Assembly (NCBI GenBank): GCA_003279935.1
Contig: QCGL01000012.1
Location: 1-62,670, forward strand
Source: Prochlorococcus sp. AG-388-A04
Lineage (GTDB): Bacteria > Cyanobacteriota > Cyanobacteriia > PCC-6307 > Cyanobiaceae
Length of the DNA stretch: 62,670 nt
Direction: 5' to 3'
A program made the translations under genes and the position numbers. A model generated the notes under the pieces. It worked only from the letters and a program-made list of their open reading frames with translations. It did not search any database and was not told the origin of the DNA. Positions within the stretch are counted from its first letter, which is position 1, and each line of letters starts with the position of its first letter. Below are positions 54,695 to 62,421 of the stretch, one piece after another.

Positions 54695-54885
54695 GGGGTT
54701 GTAATGGTTTCGACGGGGCGTAAGGAAGATGACTGAAGCCTGCTCGGTGAGAGCAAAAACACAAACGCTAACAAAATCGTTAGTTTCTCCCGTCAAACAG
54801 CACCAGTTGCTGCTTGATCTCTAAGGAGATGGGGTGATATCAGCCTTATCAACCAAATGATCCAAGGAGCCTGGAAGGGCTCCAC
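54695..54885 (+). ncRNA. ssrA: tmRNA coding piece (permuted ssrA)
   Basis: Begins GGGGTTGTAATGGTTTCGAC, the conserved 5' end of tmRNA. The tag reading frame GCT...TGA at 54767-54817 encodes ANKIVSFSRQTAPVAA, a cyanobacterial-type degradation tag that ends in the AA recognised by Clp proteases. Pseudoknot-like segments follow (GATCTCTAAGGAGATGG). The 3' end has a GGAGCC/GGCTCC hairpin (54866-54883) followed by ACCATTTTA. Only a 9-base spacer separates it from the acceptor piece, so the mature RNA must be two pieces after processing. It rescues stalled ribosomes. Confidence 0.95.
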
Positions 54886-54890
54886 CATTT
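54866..54890 (+). terminator. Hairpin at the 3' end of ssrA
   Basis: GGAGCC (54866-54871) pairs with GGCTCC (54878-54883), loop TGGAAG, followed by ACCATTTT. It may be both the last structural element of the coding piece and the transcription terminator. Confidence 0.5.
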
Positions 54891-55043
54891 TAAATTAATC
54901 AAAATTTGGTATTGAATAATTTGTTAATTTGTAAAATTTACTGCAAGAGAATGTATTAGAAATTATTTTTTAAATTTTATGAGTATAAATACTGAGAAGA
55001 TTAGAAAAAATTTATTTTAACGTATTAAATATTCTCAATACAA

Positions 55044-55178
55044 ATGAGCACAAAAAATAACATTAATGACTTATTAATAAGCTTTAAACCTAAAGTTTTA
55101 AGGTTTACCGGTTCAAACTTTCCGACAGAACTTTGGAACAATAATAAAATAAAAAATAATAAAAAAATATCTGCTTAA
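55044..55178 (+). CDS. Possible small protein (44 aa), unverified
   Basis: In the 300-bp stretch between ssrA and the aldo/keto reductase gene, an ATG at 55044 opens 44 codons. Residues 9-29 (DLLISFKPKVLRFTGSNFPTE) are of mixed composition unlike random AT-rich translation, while the C-terminal half is an Asn/Lys run typical of non-coding AT-rich DNA. No membrane segment or motif. It may be a real miniprotein or chance. Confidence 0.35.
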   Translation: MSTKNNINDLLISFKPKVLRFTGSNFPTELWNNNKIKNNKKISA

Positions 55179-55196
55179 AATTTGTTTTATTCTCTT

Positions 55197-56159
55197 TTAC
55201 AAGCTTGAAAAAGGATTACTTGGCATCTTTTTCAAACACTTTTTAGAAACTTGTTGAAGCATTCCAAATTCTTCTTTATTTAGGTTCCATTTAAAAACGT
55301 TGGATATATCAATAACTTGAGACTTTTTTCTCATTCCCACAAGTGGTATGGCCCCTTGATAACAACACCAATTGATTGCTACTTGAGCTTGTGAAACTGA
55401 TCTTGCAACAGCAATCTGTTTCATACATCTCCTTAATTCAGTAGTTGATTTTTTATAGTTTTTAAAAATCAAGCTACGTAGAAAAGAATTTTGCTTGTGT
55501 TCATCTTTTTCAGGATCCATACATAGTATTCCAAAAGATAAAGGACTATAGGCTACAAAATCAATATCATTATTTTCACAGATTCTTTTTACATTACTCT
55601 GTTTAGGGAAATCTGGAGATAGTAAAGAAAACTGAATTTGAACACTTTTAACTTTCTTATCTCTTTTTGCTAAGTATTGAATAATTTTATTTAATCTTTG
55701 GGGTCCAATGTTTGATAATCCAATTTGAAAATTAAAACCTTGATCAATTAAATCGCAAAGATTATTTAATAATTGTAATTCTTGCCAAGGATTATATTTT
55801 GCAGTTGACCAATGTAGTTGTACTATGTCTAATTTATTATTTAATCTTTCTAAACTTTTGAGAAAGGGTTTTGTGAAGCCTTTATTACCAACTCGCCATG
55901 GATAAGGAGCAAGCTTTGTTGCTATTTGAATTCTTTTTTGTTGAAAAGAAGAAGTTTCTAGTAAAAATTTTCCTAAAAGTTCTTCACTTCTACCATTAAG
56001 TTTTCCAGTTCCATAAGAATCTGCACTATCAATTAAGTTAAACCCTCTTTTTAAAGCTTCCTTATATGTCTCACGTAAATCATCATCATTACTAGTTTGA
56101 TAGTCCCAAAAAATTTGATTTCCCCAAGACCATGTTCCTAATCCGATTCTTTTTTTCAC
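55197..56159 (-). CDS. Aldo/keto reductase family protein
   Basis: A 320-aa NADPH-dependent oxidoreductase with the (beta/alpha)8 barrel. Catalytic residues follow the family pattern: D near 47 with Y near 49 (DSADSYGTGK), K near 82 (ATKLAPYPW), and H near 116 (VQLHWS). A cofactor-binding region with IPLVGMRKKSQV lies near 273-284. Start GTG. The substrate is unknown. Its 3' end faces ssrA; its 5' end is divergent from the ParA-like gene. Confidence 0.88.
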   Translation of the reverse strand: MKKRIGLGTWSWGNQIFWDYQTSNDDDLRETYKEALKRGFNLIDSADSYGTGKLNGRSEELLGKFLLETSSFQQKRIQIATKLAPYPWRVGNKGFTKPFLKSLERLNNKLDIVQLHWSTAKYNPWQELQLLNNLCDLIDQGFNFQIGLSNIGPQRLNKIIQYLAKRDKKVKSVQIQFSLLSPDFPKQSNVKRICENNDIDFVAYSPLSFGILCMDPEKDEHKQNSFLRSLIFKNYKKSTTELRRCMKQIAVARSVSQAQVAINWCCYQGAIPLVGMRKKSQVIDISNVFKWNLNKEEFGMLQQVSKKCLKKMPSNPFSSL

Positions 56160-56309
56160 TTTCTATTTTTAAATTTACTTTTAAGATTACTTAAACTATA
56201 TATTCCATAAAAGATTATGTAGCGAATATAAGTTTTTAAACTTTTCAAATAATTACCTATTGACATTAGGAAATTATTCTCCAAAGTAAAGAAAATAATT
56301 AGTAAAAAA

Positions 56310-56981
56310 TTGTTTATTACTGTTTGCGGACAAAAAGGAGGAGTTGCTAAAACTTGTACAAGTATTCATCTTGCAAGTGTATGGCATTCTGAAGGTAAAA
56401 AGGTATGTATAGTTGATGCTGACAAAAACAGATCAGCATTAGCCTACTCATCCAGAGGAAATCTTCCATTCCCAGTTTTCCCAGTTAGTTCGGCCGCAAA
56501 AGCCTCAAGATCTTCAGAAATTGTTATTACCGATGGGCAAGCAAGCAGTGATAAAGAAGAACTTAAACATCTCGCATACGGCTCAGATTTAGTAATTCTA
56601 CCCACAACGGCAAAAGCAAGGTCTGTTGAATTAACTGTTGAATTATCTAGTTTATTAAATAATTTAAAAGTTAACCATGCAGCAATAATTGTAAAAGTAG
56701 ATTTTAGACAGCAAAAAGCAGCTCAACAAGCTAAGGCAGCGTTAGAAAATTTCGGTTTACACGTTTTTGATACATTTATTCCTTTACTTTCAGCCTTTGA
56801 TAAAGCAGAAGCATCTGGGAAAGCAGTATATGAAGCAGTAGACGATTTAGGAAGATCAGATCCTCGTCGAATGACGGGCTGGTCTGCCTACTGTTCTATT
56901 GCATCTCAAATTCCATGCCTGATTTCGAAGCACTCATCCGACACCAACAACTTAAACAACCAACAACTAATCAGCGCCTAA
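56310..56981 (+). CDS. ParA/MinD-family ATPase (orphan)
   Basis: A 223-aa deviant-Walker-A ATPase, from TTG at 56310. GQKGGVAKTCTS at residues 7-18 is the ParA/Mrp/MinD P-loop with signature lysine K9 (Ala replacing the usual second Gly; Cys after the Thr). Walker B-like residues are near 60-75 (IVITDGQAS), and AIIVKVDFRQQ lies near 120-136. No ParB-like gene is adjacent. Such orphan ParAs position plasmids, carboxysomes or other cargo. A small tail-anchored protein overlaps its 3' end in another frame. Confidence 0.85.
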   Translation: MFITVCGQKGGVAKTCTSIHLASVWHSEGKKVCIVDADKNRSALAYSSRGNLPFPVFPVSSAAKASRSSEIVITDGQASSDKEELKHLAYGSDLVILPTTAKARSVELTVELSSLLNNLKVNHAAIIVKVDFRQQKAAQQAKAALENFGLHVFDTFIPLLSAFDKAEASGKAVYEAVDDLGRSDPRRMTGWSAYCSIASQIPCLISKHSSDTNNLNNQQLISA

Positions 56982-57157
56982 AAGTTGTTGATTCTCCTGA
57001 TTTTGAAATAGAAAATAGAGAAAACTCTCAAATCATTCAACCCAAGATATTTAATTATTTTATTGGAAGTTTTATTGGTTCTGTCATAGGAACTATTTCA
57101 ATACTCTTTCTTTATATAAACGAATATTTACCAATTGAGCTGCTTAAAATTAAGTAG
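56915..57157 (+). CDS. Small tail-anchored protein overlapping the ParA-like gene
   Basis: An 80-aa protein that starts 67 bp inside the end of the ParA-like gene, in a different frame. The N-terminal 45 residues are polar (FEALIRHQQLKQPTTNQRLK...), and a C-terminal membrane helix (YFIGSFIGSVIGTISILFLYI) has GxxxG-like spacing. Overlap and shared strand suggest coupled translation and a possible membrane partner for the ATPase. Its stop codon sits in the left copy of the argJ-tail repeat. No family recognised. Confidence 0.5.
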   Translation: MPDFEALIRHQQLKQPTTNQRLKVVDSPDFEIENRENSQIIQPKIFNYFIGSFIGSVIGTISILFLYINEYLPIELLKIK

Positions 57158-57179
57158 TATATTCGCTATTGATTTCCAC
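57154..57179. repeat. Left argJ-tail repeat (candidate att core)
   Basis: Contains GTATATTCGCTATT (57157-57170), exact in the right copy, with three mismatches in the whole 26 bp. It overlaps the stop of the 80-aa gene. Read on the minus strand it is an argJ C-terminal fragment with mostly synonymous differences, lacking one Tyr codon. Confidence 0.75.
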
Positions 57180-57245
57180 CTTGGGCAAATAGTATATACA
57201 CCTTGCTGTAATCCACTGCTATCACTTAGGTAAATTTTTAGAAAA

Positions 57246-57388
57246 TAATCACACCATAATCACAGTCGGCAAAATAATAATCACAGTTTTAGATTTTAAA
57301 ATAGAAATCATTGAAATAATTAAGATTAATTTCTGTGATCTTATGAGTAATCACAGAATAATCACATTCATACCAAAGGTGAGTATTC
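57246..57388. repeat. TAATCACA motif cluster and left inner repeat
   Basis: Five TAATCACA copies start at 57246, 57257, 57278, 57348 and 57359; intervals of 11, 21, 70 and 11 bp put several on the same DNA face. The last two, followed by AAAGGTGAGTATTC (57375-57388), form the left inner repeat (57348-57388). This 336-bp gap (57158-57493) has no convincing gene. A further ACTAG triplet at 57461, 57469 and 57480 lies just before the adhesin start. Confidence 0.7.
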
Positions 57389-57493
57389 ATTATTGAGGGG
57401 GGATGGGAATTTCCTACTTCTTCTTTAGAAAAGAAACAAAACATAGCATTTATCTAAATTACTAGGAAACTAGTAAATAACTAGTTTATCTCA

Positions 57494-58834
57494 ATGAAAA
57501 AATTACTCGCCTTCTCATTACTAAGTTCTTCTATATTTCTTAGTACTAATTCAGTAAAGGCGGACTGGGATTATTGGGCTATTGGAACAGGGCAAGAAAG
57601 TTATTCAACATTTGTGGAAGAAGATAATACTCATTATTCTGGTACTTCAGATTTATATATTCTCTACACAGTCAATTCAGCAACAGGAGAAAAAACACAA
57701 AGGCAAAAATTTTGTCGATATAACTATGTAGGAAGATCCTGTAATAGATTTTTAGGATATCCAAGAATTGTAGATCCAATCGACATAGGTTATCCAGAAA
57801 ATCATATAGATAAAGATTCCTTTATCATTAGAGAAACAGAAAAAATTGATAATACATGGGATAATATTATTCACAAAAAATATACACTCAACGGCAATAC
57901 TTTGAGTAGCGAAAAAGTTACTTCTACAAGTGAATATTGGTTTGATGATTATACATATACTGCGATTAGGGGTGCTGCTCAAATTGATAGTGATGGAAAT
58001 TACTATTCAGATATTGGCGGACAAATGTGGATCAAACAAACTACAGATGGAACTGTAAGTTTTGGTAAGACAGGAAATTCAACAGCTCTATATTCTTTAA
58101 GTGAAACTGGTGTATCACAAAATGGTACTAATTTAATAAGCAGATCATCTGATGGCGTAACTAGCATTGGAGCAAATTCTGTCAAACTTCAAGAAGTTTC
58201 AGATATTCAAAGAATTTGGGCTACTAATTCCAGCGGAACAAAAATTCCTATAAACATTTATGGTTCAGATTTTCAAATTGATGGGGTAAGTGTTCAAAAT
58301 CAAATTGATACAAACAAATCTGATATCTCTACTAATACTTCCAATATCTCTACTAACACCTCAAACATCAAAAATCTCGGAGAAGGTGTAGCAGGTTCAA
58401 CAGCACTTACAGCAGCATTAACCGCACTTCCTCAAACATCAAAAGAATCCAAACTAAGTTGTGGAGTAGGAACTGGTGCTTATAGCAGTAGGTATGCCTT
58501 AGGTTTTGGTTGTGCTTCTAAAGTAAATGAAAGAGTTGATATAAATGCTGGAGGATCATATGTTTTTGGTGGTTCTAAATCTTATGGAGAAGGCACATTA
58601 GATAATGGGGTTATTAAAGCGGGATTTGTTTTTAAATTAGGTGAATTGAAAAAATCAACTCAAATCAGTATGAAAGAAAAAGAAGAATTGAAGCAAGAAA
58701 TAAGTGATCTAAAAGCAAACAATATAAACATTATTTCTCAAAATAAAGCACTTTTAGCAAGACTAGAAAGACTTGAAAAAATAGCACTTAGTGAAACAAA
58801 ATCACAAGATTTAGCAAGTATAAAATTGCCATAA
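57494..58834 (+). CDS. YadA-like trimeric autotransporter adhesin with C-terminal coiled coil
   Basis: Predicted surface protein, 446 aa. Signal peptide about 1-23 (cleavage after SVKA). Residues 24-270 form an unusual passenger rich in Tyr, Asp and Gly. At about 277-292 two heptads ISTNTSN repeat as a stalk with Asn in core positions. Residues about 295-385 fit the YadA anchor (GEGVAGSTALTAALTALP, then CGVGTGAYSSRYALGFGCA and GFVFKLGEL), which trimerises as an outer-membrane beta barrel. It is followed by about 60 residues with coiled-coil character (ALLARLERLEKI), unusual because the barrel is normally the last element. Sits alone between repeat arrays. Confidence 0.75.
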   Translation: MKKLLAFSLLSSSIFLSTNSVKADWDYWAIGTGQESYSTFVEEDNTHYSGTSDLYILYTVNSATGEKTQRQKFCRYNYVGRSCNRFLGYPRIVDPIDIGYPENHIDKDSFIIRETEKIDNTWDNIIHKKYTLNGNTLSSEKVTSTSEYWFDDYTYTAIRGAAQIDSDGNYYSDIGGQMWIKQTTDGTVSFGKTGNSTALYSLSETGVSQNGTNLISRSSDGVTSIGANSVKLQEVSDIQRIWATNSSGTKIPINIYGSDFQIDGVSVQNQIDTNKSDISTNTSNISTNTSNIKNLGEGVAGSTALTAALTALPQTSKESKLSCGVGTGAYSSRYALGFGCASKVNERVDINAGGSYVFGGSKSYGEGTLDNGVIKAGFVFKLGELKKSTQISMKEKEELKQEISDLKANNINIISQNKALLARLERLEKIALSETKSQDLASIKLP

Positions 58835-58848
58835 TTGAGTAGAAATAA

Positions 58849-58887
58849 TAATCACAGTATCATCACAGTCGCAAAAGGTGTGTATTC
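58849..58887. repeat. Right inner repeat
   Basis: TAATCACAG at 58849 and TCATCACAG at 58860 (11-bp step), then AAAGGTGTGTATTC at 58874-58887. It aligns along its length with 57348-57388, allowing one 2-bp gap. Confidence 0.7.
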
Positions 58888-58937
58888 TTTTTAAGGTTTT
58901 ATATAGTCATATCAACCGATCCCAGAGGTCACAAAAA

Positions 58938-60176
58938 CTACGTCGTATATTCGCTATTTATTTCAACGTACTTTTTAGATAAATCACAACCCCAAGCAGT
59001 TCCTTTTTCTGTGCCGGAATTAAGATTAAGAGCTATCGATACTATATCCTCAACTAAATATTTAGCATTCATTTTTGTTCGCATATAATTAGCAACTTTG
59101 TTGGAATCATATTTATTTAATTTACCCTTTTTCAAAATCTGAAAGTCTCCAATATATAAATCAACGACATCTAAGTTAAAATCAATTCCAGAGTTACCTG
59201 CTGCTGAAATAATTCTGCCCCAATTTGGATCACAACCATGAATTGCAGTTTTAACCAGTGAAGAATTACATATAGATCTAGCCATCTGAATTGCATCTGA
59301 ATTATTCTTTGCTCCCTCAACCAAAACCTCTAACAAACAATTTGCGCCTTCTCCATCTCTAGCGATATTTTTTGCCAAGCTTTGGCATACAATATCAATT
59401 CCTGATTGGATCTTTGATAAAAATTTCTTATCAATTCTTTTTCCTGAATTTATTCCGATAAAGGCATCGTTAGTACTTGTCTCTCCATCCACGGAAATAG
59501 CATTAAAAGACTTTTTCACGGCAATAGAAATCATATTGTCCCAATCTTCTTTATCAATACCAACATCACATGTAAGAAAGGCTAACATTGTAGCCATATT
59601 TGGATAAATCATTCCTGATCCTTTTGCGAAACCAGAAATCTTTACCTTTCTACCTTCAATAAATGTTTCTATAGTGATTTTTTTATCAACTAGATCAGTG
59701 GTTAAAATAGCCTCTGCAGCATTCTGTAAACTATTTGTTTTTAACTCCTTGACCAAATTAGGTAAATTATCAATTAAATTTTTTATATGAATGGGTATGC
59801 CAATGACGCCAGTTGAACACATTAAAACTTCCTCTTCATTTATTCCTAATAATTGTGAGACCAGCTTCGTAGCAATCAAAGTATGTTGAATACCAAAATC
59901 TCCTGTACATGCATTTGCTTGTCCGGAGTTTATTAATATTGCTCTTATAAGACCTGAAGACTTTTTAATTCTTTGTTCACAAATATCTATACAGGAGGCT
60001 CGGACTCTTGATTGTGTAAAAAGACCAGTACAAATGCTATCTTCTGGCGCTAATATTAAAGCCAGGTCTCTTTTCTTAGAATCCTTTAATCCTGCAGCGA
60101 TGCCTCCAAAAGAAAAACCATCGGGCGTTTCTTCACCATCACTCACAAATGACCAATTAGTCTCAAGCTGGCTCAA
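58938..60176 (-). CDS. argJ: Bifunctional ornithine acetyltransferase / N-acetylglutamate synthase
   Basis: Recycles the acetyl group from N-acetylornithine to glutamate in arginine synthesis. The 412-aa precursor self-cleaves at the Thr of PNMATMLAF (near residue 195), producing alpha and beta chains. Other landmarks are TGLFTQSRVRA near 51, STGVIG near 125, DGETSTND near 235 and the C-terminal GCDLSKKYVEINSEYTT. The start is TTG at 60176. Its last codons form the right copy of the 26-bp repeat, so the 3' end may have been re-created by the neighbouring insertion; the protein remains full-length. Confidence 0.95.
   Translation of the reverse strand: MSQLETNWSFVSDGEETPDGFSFGGIAAGLKDSKKRDLALILAPEDSICTGLFTQSRVRASCIDICEQRIKKSSGLIRAILINSGQANACTGDFGIQHTLIATKLVSQLLGINEEEVLMCSTGVIGIPIHIKNLIDNLPNLVKELKTNSLQNAAEAILTTDLVDKKITIETFIEGRKVKISGFAKGSGMIYPNMATMLAFLTCDVGIDKEDWDNMISIAVKKSFNAISVDGETSTNDAFIGINSGKRIDKKFLSKIQSGIDIVCQSLAKNIARDGEGANCLLEVLVEGAKNNSDAIQMARSICNSSLVKTAIHGCDPNWGRIISAAGNSGIDFNLDVVDLYIGDFQILKKGKLNKYDSNKVANYMRTKMNAKYLVEDIVSIALNLNSGTEKGTAWGCDLSKKYVEINSEYTT
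58942..58967. repeat. Right argJ-tail repeat (candidate att core)
   Basis: The functional 3' end of argJ, containing GTATATTCGCTATT at 58945-58958. Partner of 57154-57179. Confidence 0.75.
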
Positions 60177-60250
60177 TCTTTTTTATAAATTAAACTCATA
60201 ATAACTATTCTTTCTATTAAAACACTGCATTATAGATTCTTATTAAATTT

Positions 60251-60865
60251 ATGAGCATCCAACCAAAATTAGAAAATAACCAACGAAGAATAGGTCTTAC
60301 TGGAGGTATTGCAAGTGGAAAATCTACAATAGCGAATTACATAAGAAAATATAAAGACATTCCAATATTAGATGCAGATCATTATTCAAAAGAAATAATC
60401 AAGCCGAAAAGTGATAGCTATAAGAAAGTCTTAGCTTATTTTGGACCTCAAATTATTGATGAGTATTCTTCAGGAAATGAAATAAACAGGGAATTATTAA
60501 AAAAAATTATTTTCGAAAATTCTTTACATAGGACATGGATTCAAAATCTTCTTCATCCATTAATAAAAGAAAAAATGATAGAACAATGTAATCAATTTGA
60601 AAACAATAAAATTTTACTTTTAGTTATCCCTTTGCTATTTGAAGCAAAATTTACTGATCTTTGTACTGAAATATGGTTAGTAAAATGTCCAAGAGAAATC
60701 CAAAGGGAAAGACTTATGAAAAGAAATAATATCAGTGAAAATGAGGCAGAGAAAATTATAAATCTTCAATTAAATTTTGAAGATAAATCTAAATTTTCAG
60801 ATGTAGTTTTAGACAATTCAGATGATCAACAGTTATGGATAAATACAATACAAAAACTTATCTAG
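60251..60865 (+). CDS. coaE: Dephospho-CoA kinase
   Basis: Last step of CoA synthesis: phosphorylates the ribose 3'-hydroxyl of dephospho-CoA. The 204-aa protein has P-loop GLTGGIASGKST near 15-26, DADHYSKEII near 41-50, HPLIKEKM near 116 and LVIPLLFEAKF near 133, all CoaE signatures. It is divergent from argJ and convergent with gatB (3 bp between stops). Confidence 0.95.
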   Translation: MSIQPKLENNQRRIGLTGGIASGKSTIANYIRKYKDIPILDADHYSKEIIKPKSDSYKKVLAYFGPQIIDEYSSGNEINRELLKKIIFENSLHRTWIQNLLHPLIKEKMIEQCNQFENNKILLLVIPLLFEAKFTDLCTEIWLVKCPREIQRERLMKRNNISENEAEKIINLQLNFEDKSKFSDVVLDNSDDQQLWINTIQKLI

Positions 60866-60868
60866 AAA

Positions 60869-62341
60869 TTAACTATTTAGTTTTTCTGAAATGAGTTTAT
60901 TAGCAAGTTTGGGATCTGCTTTACCTTTAGTTTGTTTCATAAGCTGTCCTACAAAAAAACCAAGGAGTTTAGTTTTACCCTCCTTAAAAGATTTAACCTC
61001 TTGGGGATATTCAATAATAAGTTCTTCAATAATTGGTAAAATACTTGCCGAATCAGATATCATCGCCAAGCCTTTTTCTCTAACTAACTTTTGTGGAGAA
61101 ATATTATCCTGAATTAATTCTGGTAAGATTTCTTTTGCTATTTTTCCACTAATAACTTTTTGAGCAATCATATTAATCATCTCTGCAAGATTAATAGGGC
61201 TAAGCTTTAAGTCAGAAAAACTTTGTTTATTTGATTTCAAATAACCAACAATATCACTTGTTATCCAATTTGATGCAAGTTTAGGATCAGCACCGTTTCT
61301 AACGGTCTCTTCAAAGAAGTTTGCCATAAAAACTTCATCCGAAATGACTCTTGAATCATATGATGATAAGCCTAATTCTTTGACATATTTTTGTCTTTTC
61401 TTAGAAGGTAATTCAGGCAATTCATTAAGCCATTTATCTTTTTGTTCTTTTGATATTTCAATTGGGCCAAGATCAGGATCTGGGAAATATCTATAATCAC
61501 TACTACCCTCCTTTAGTCTCATACTTTTTGTTAATTGCTTAGCTTCGTCCCATAGCCTAGTTTCTTGATAAATTTCTCCTCCATTCTCATAGACATCAAT
61601 TTGCCTTTCTATTTCATACTCGCAAGCCTTCTGAATAGCAGAGAAGGAATTCATATTCTTTATTTCAACTTTGGTACCGAAAGGAGCATCAGGCCCTCTC
61701 CTAACTGAAATATTCACATCACACCTAAGCGAACCCTCTTGCATATTTCCGTCAGAAACACCAAGGTATCTTACAGTTCTTCTTATTTCTGAAGCATATT
61801 CTGAAGCCTCTCTACCTGTCCTAATATCTGGTTTACTTACAATCTCAACAAGCGCTATACCTGCGCGGTTGTAATCAACCAATGAATATTTAGAGCCAGC
61901 CAATCTATTACTACCTACATGAACTAATTTACCAGCATCTTCTTCCATATGAAGTCTCTCTATACCAATTTTTTTTAAGTAAGTTTCTTTATCCTTTTCT
62001 GCTATTTCAACTTCTAGCCAACCATTTTCTGCTAAAGGTTCATCGAATTGAGAGATTTGATAATTTTTAGGCAAATCAGGGTAAAAATATTGTTTTCGAT
62101 CAAATTTACAATGTTCTGCCACATTTAAATTTAAAGCTAGAGAAGTTTTTACTGCATACTCTAAAACAGTCTCATTTAAAACAGGAAGAGTTCCTGGCAA
62201 CCCACAAACAACAGGATCAACATGAGTGTTAGGTTCATCGCCAAAAGCGGTAGATGCAGATGTAAATATTTTACTTTTAGTATTAAGCTGAACATGGGTT
62301 TCTAAACCAATTACAGCTTCCCAAGGTTCTAAATTTTTCAT
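60869..62341 (-). CDS. gatB: Aspartyl/glutamyl-tRNA amidotransferase subunit B
   Basis: Subunit of GatCAB, which converts misacylated Glu-tRNA-Gln (and Asp-tRNA-Asn) to the amide form. The 490-aa protein begins WEAVIGLETHVQLNTKSKIF and contains FDRKQYFYPDLPKNYQISQ, RLHMEEDAGKL, and SLRCDVNISVR, the conserved kinase-like core. A C-terminal YqeY-like tail domain with GFFVGQLMKQTKGKADP is also present. GatA and GatC are not in the window. Divergent from the thiO-like gene. Confidence 0.96.
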   Translation of the reverse strand: MKNLEPWEAVIGLETHVQLNTKSKIFTSASTAFGDEPNTHVDPVVCGLPGTLPVLNETVLEYAVKTSLALNLNVAEHCKFDRKQYFYPDLPKNYQISQFDEPLAENGWLEVEIAEKDKETYLKKIGIERLHMEEDAGKLVHVGSNRLAGSKYSLVDYNRAGIALVEIVSKPDIRTGREASEYASEIRRTVRYLGVSDGNMQEGSLRCDVNISVRRGPDAPFGTKVEIKNMNSFSAIQKACEYEIERQIDVYENGGEIYQETRLWDEAKQLTKSMRLKEGSSDYRYFPDPDLGPIEISKEQKDKWLNELPELPSKKRQKYVKELGLSSYDSRVISDEVFMANFFEETVRNGADPKLASNWITSDIVGYLKSNKQSFSDLKLSPINLAEMINMIAQKVISGKIAKEILPELIQDNISPQKLVREKGLAMISDSASILPIIEELIIEYPQEVKSFKEGKTKLLGFFVGQLMKQTKGKADPKLANKLISEKLNS

Positions 62342-62421
62342 TATTAAATGTTCCTCTCTTAATCTTATTGGATATAAGGTAAAAGAGGTTCAAAACATAT
62401 CTAAATTTATAAAATAATTAA

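Larger units (their letters stand above)
57154..58967. mobile_element. Putative small inserted element carrying an adhesin gene, bracketed by argJ-tail repeats
   Basis: The segment is bounded by 26-bp direct repeats (23 of 26 bases identical) at 57154-57179 and 58942-58967. The right one is the real 3' end of argJ. The left one, read on the minus strand, would encode nearly the same C-terminus (KVEINSEYTT and stop) but is detached from argJ. Just inside lie matching ~40-bp repeats and TAATCACA motifs in 11-bp steps. The only gene inside is a YadA-like protein. No transposase or integrase is present, so mobility, if any, is non-autonomous. Confidence 0.6.

Noticed and set aside
57333..57356. 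CTGTGAT ... AATCACAG as a CRP-type site
   Set aside because: The half-sites are spaced about 11 bases apart rather than the 6 of a CRP box. The repeats are better described by the direct TAATCACA series.
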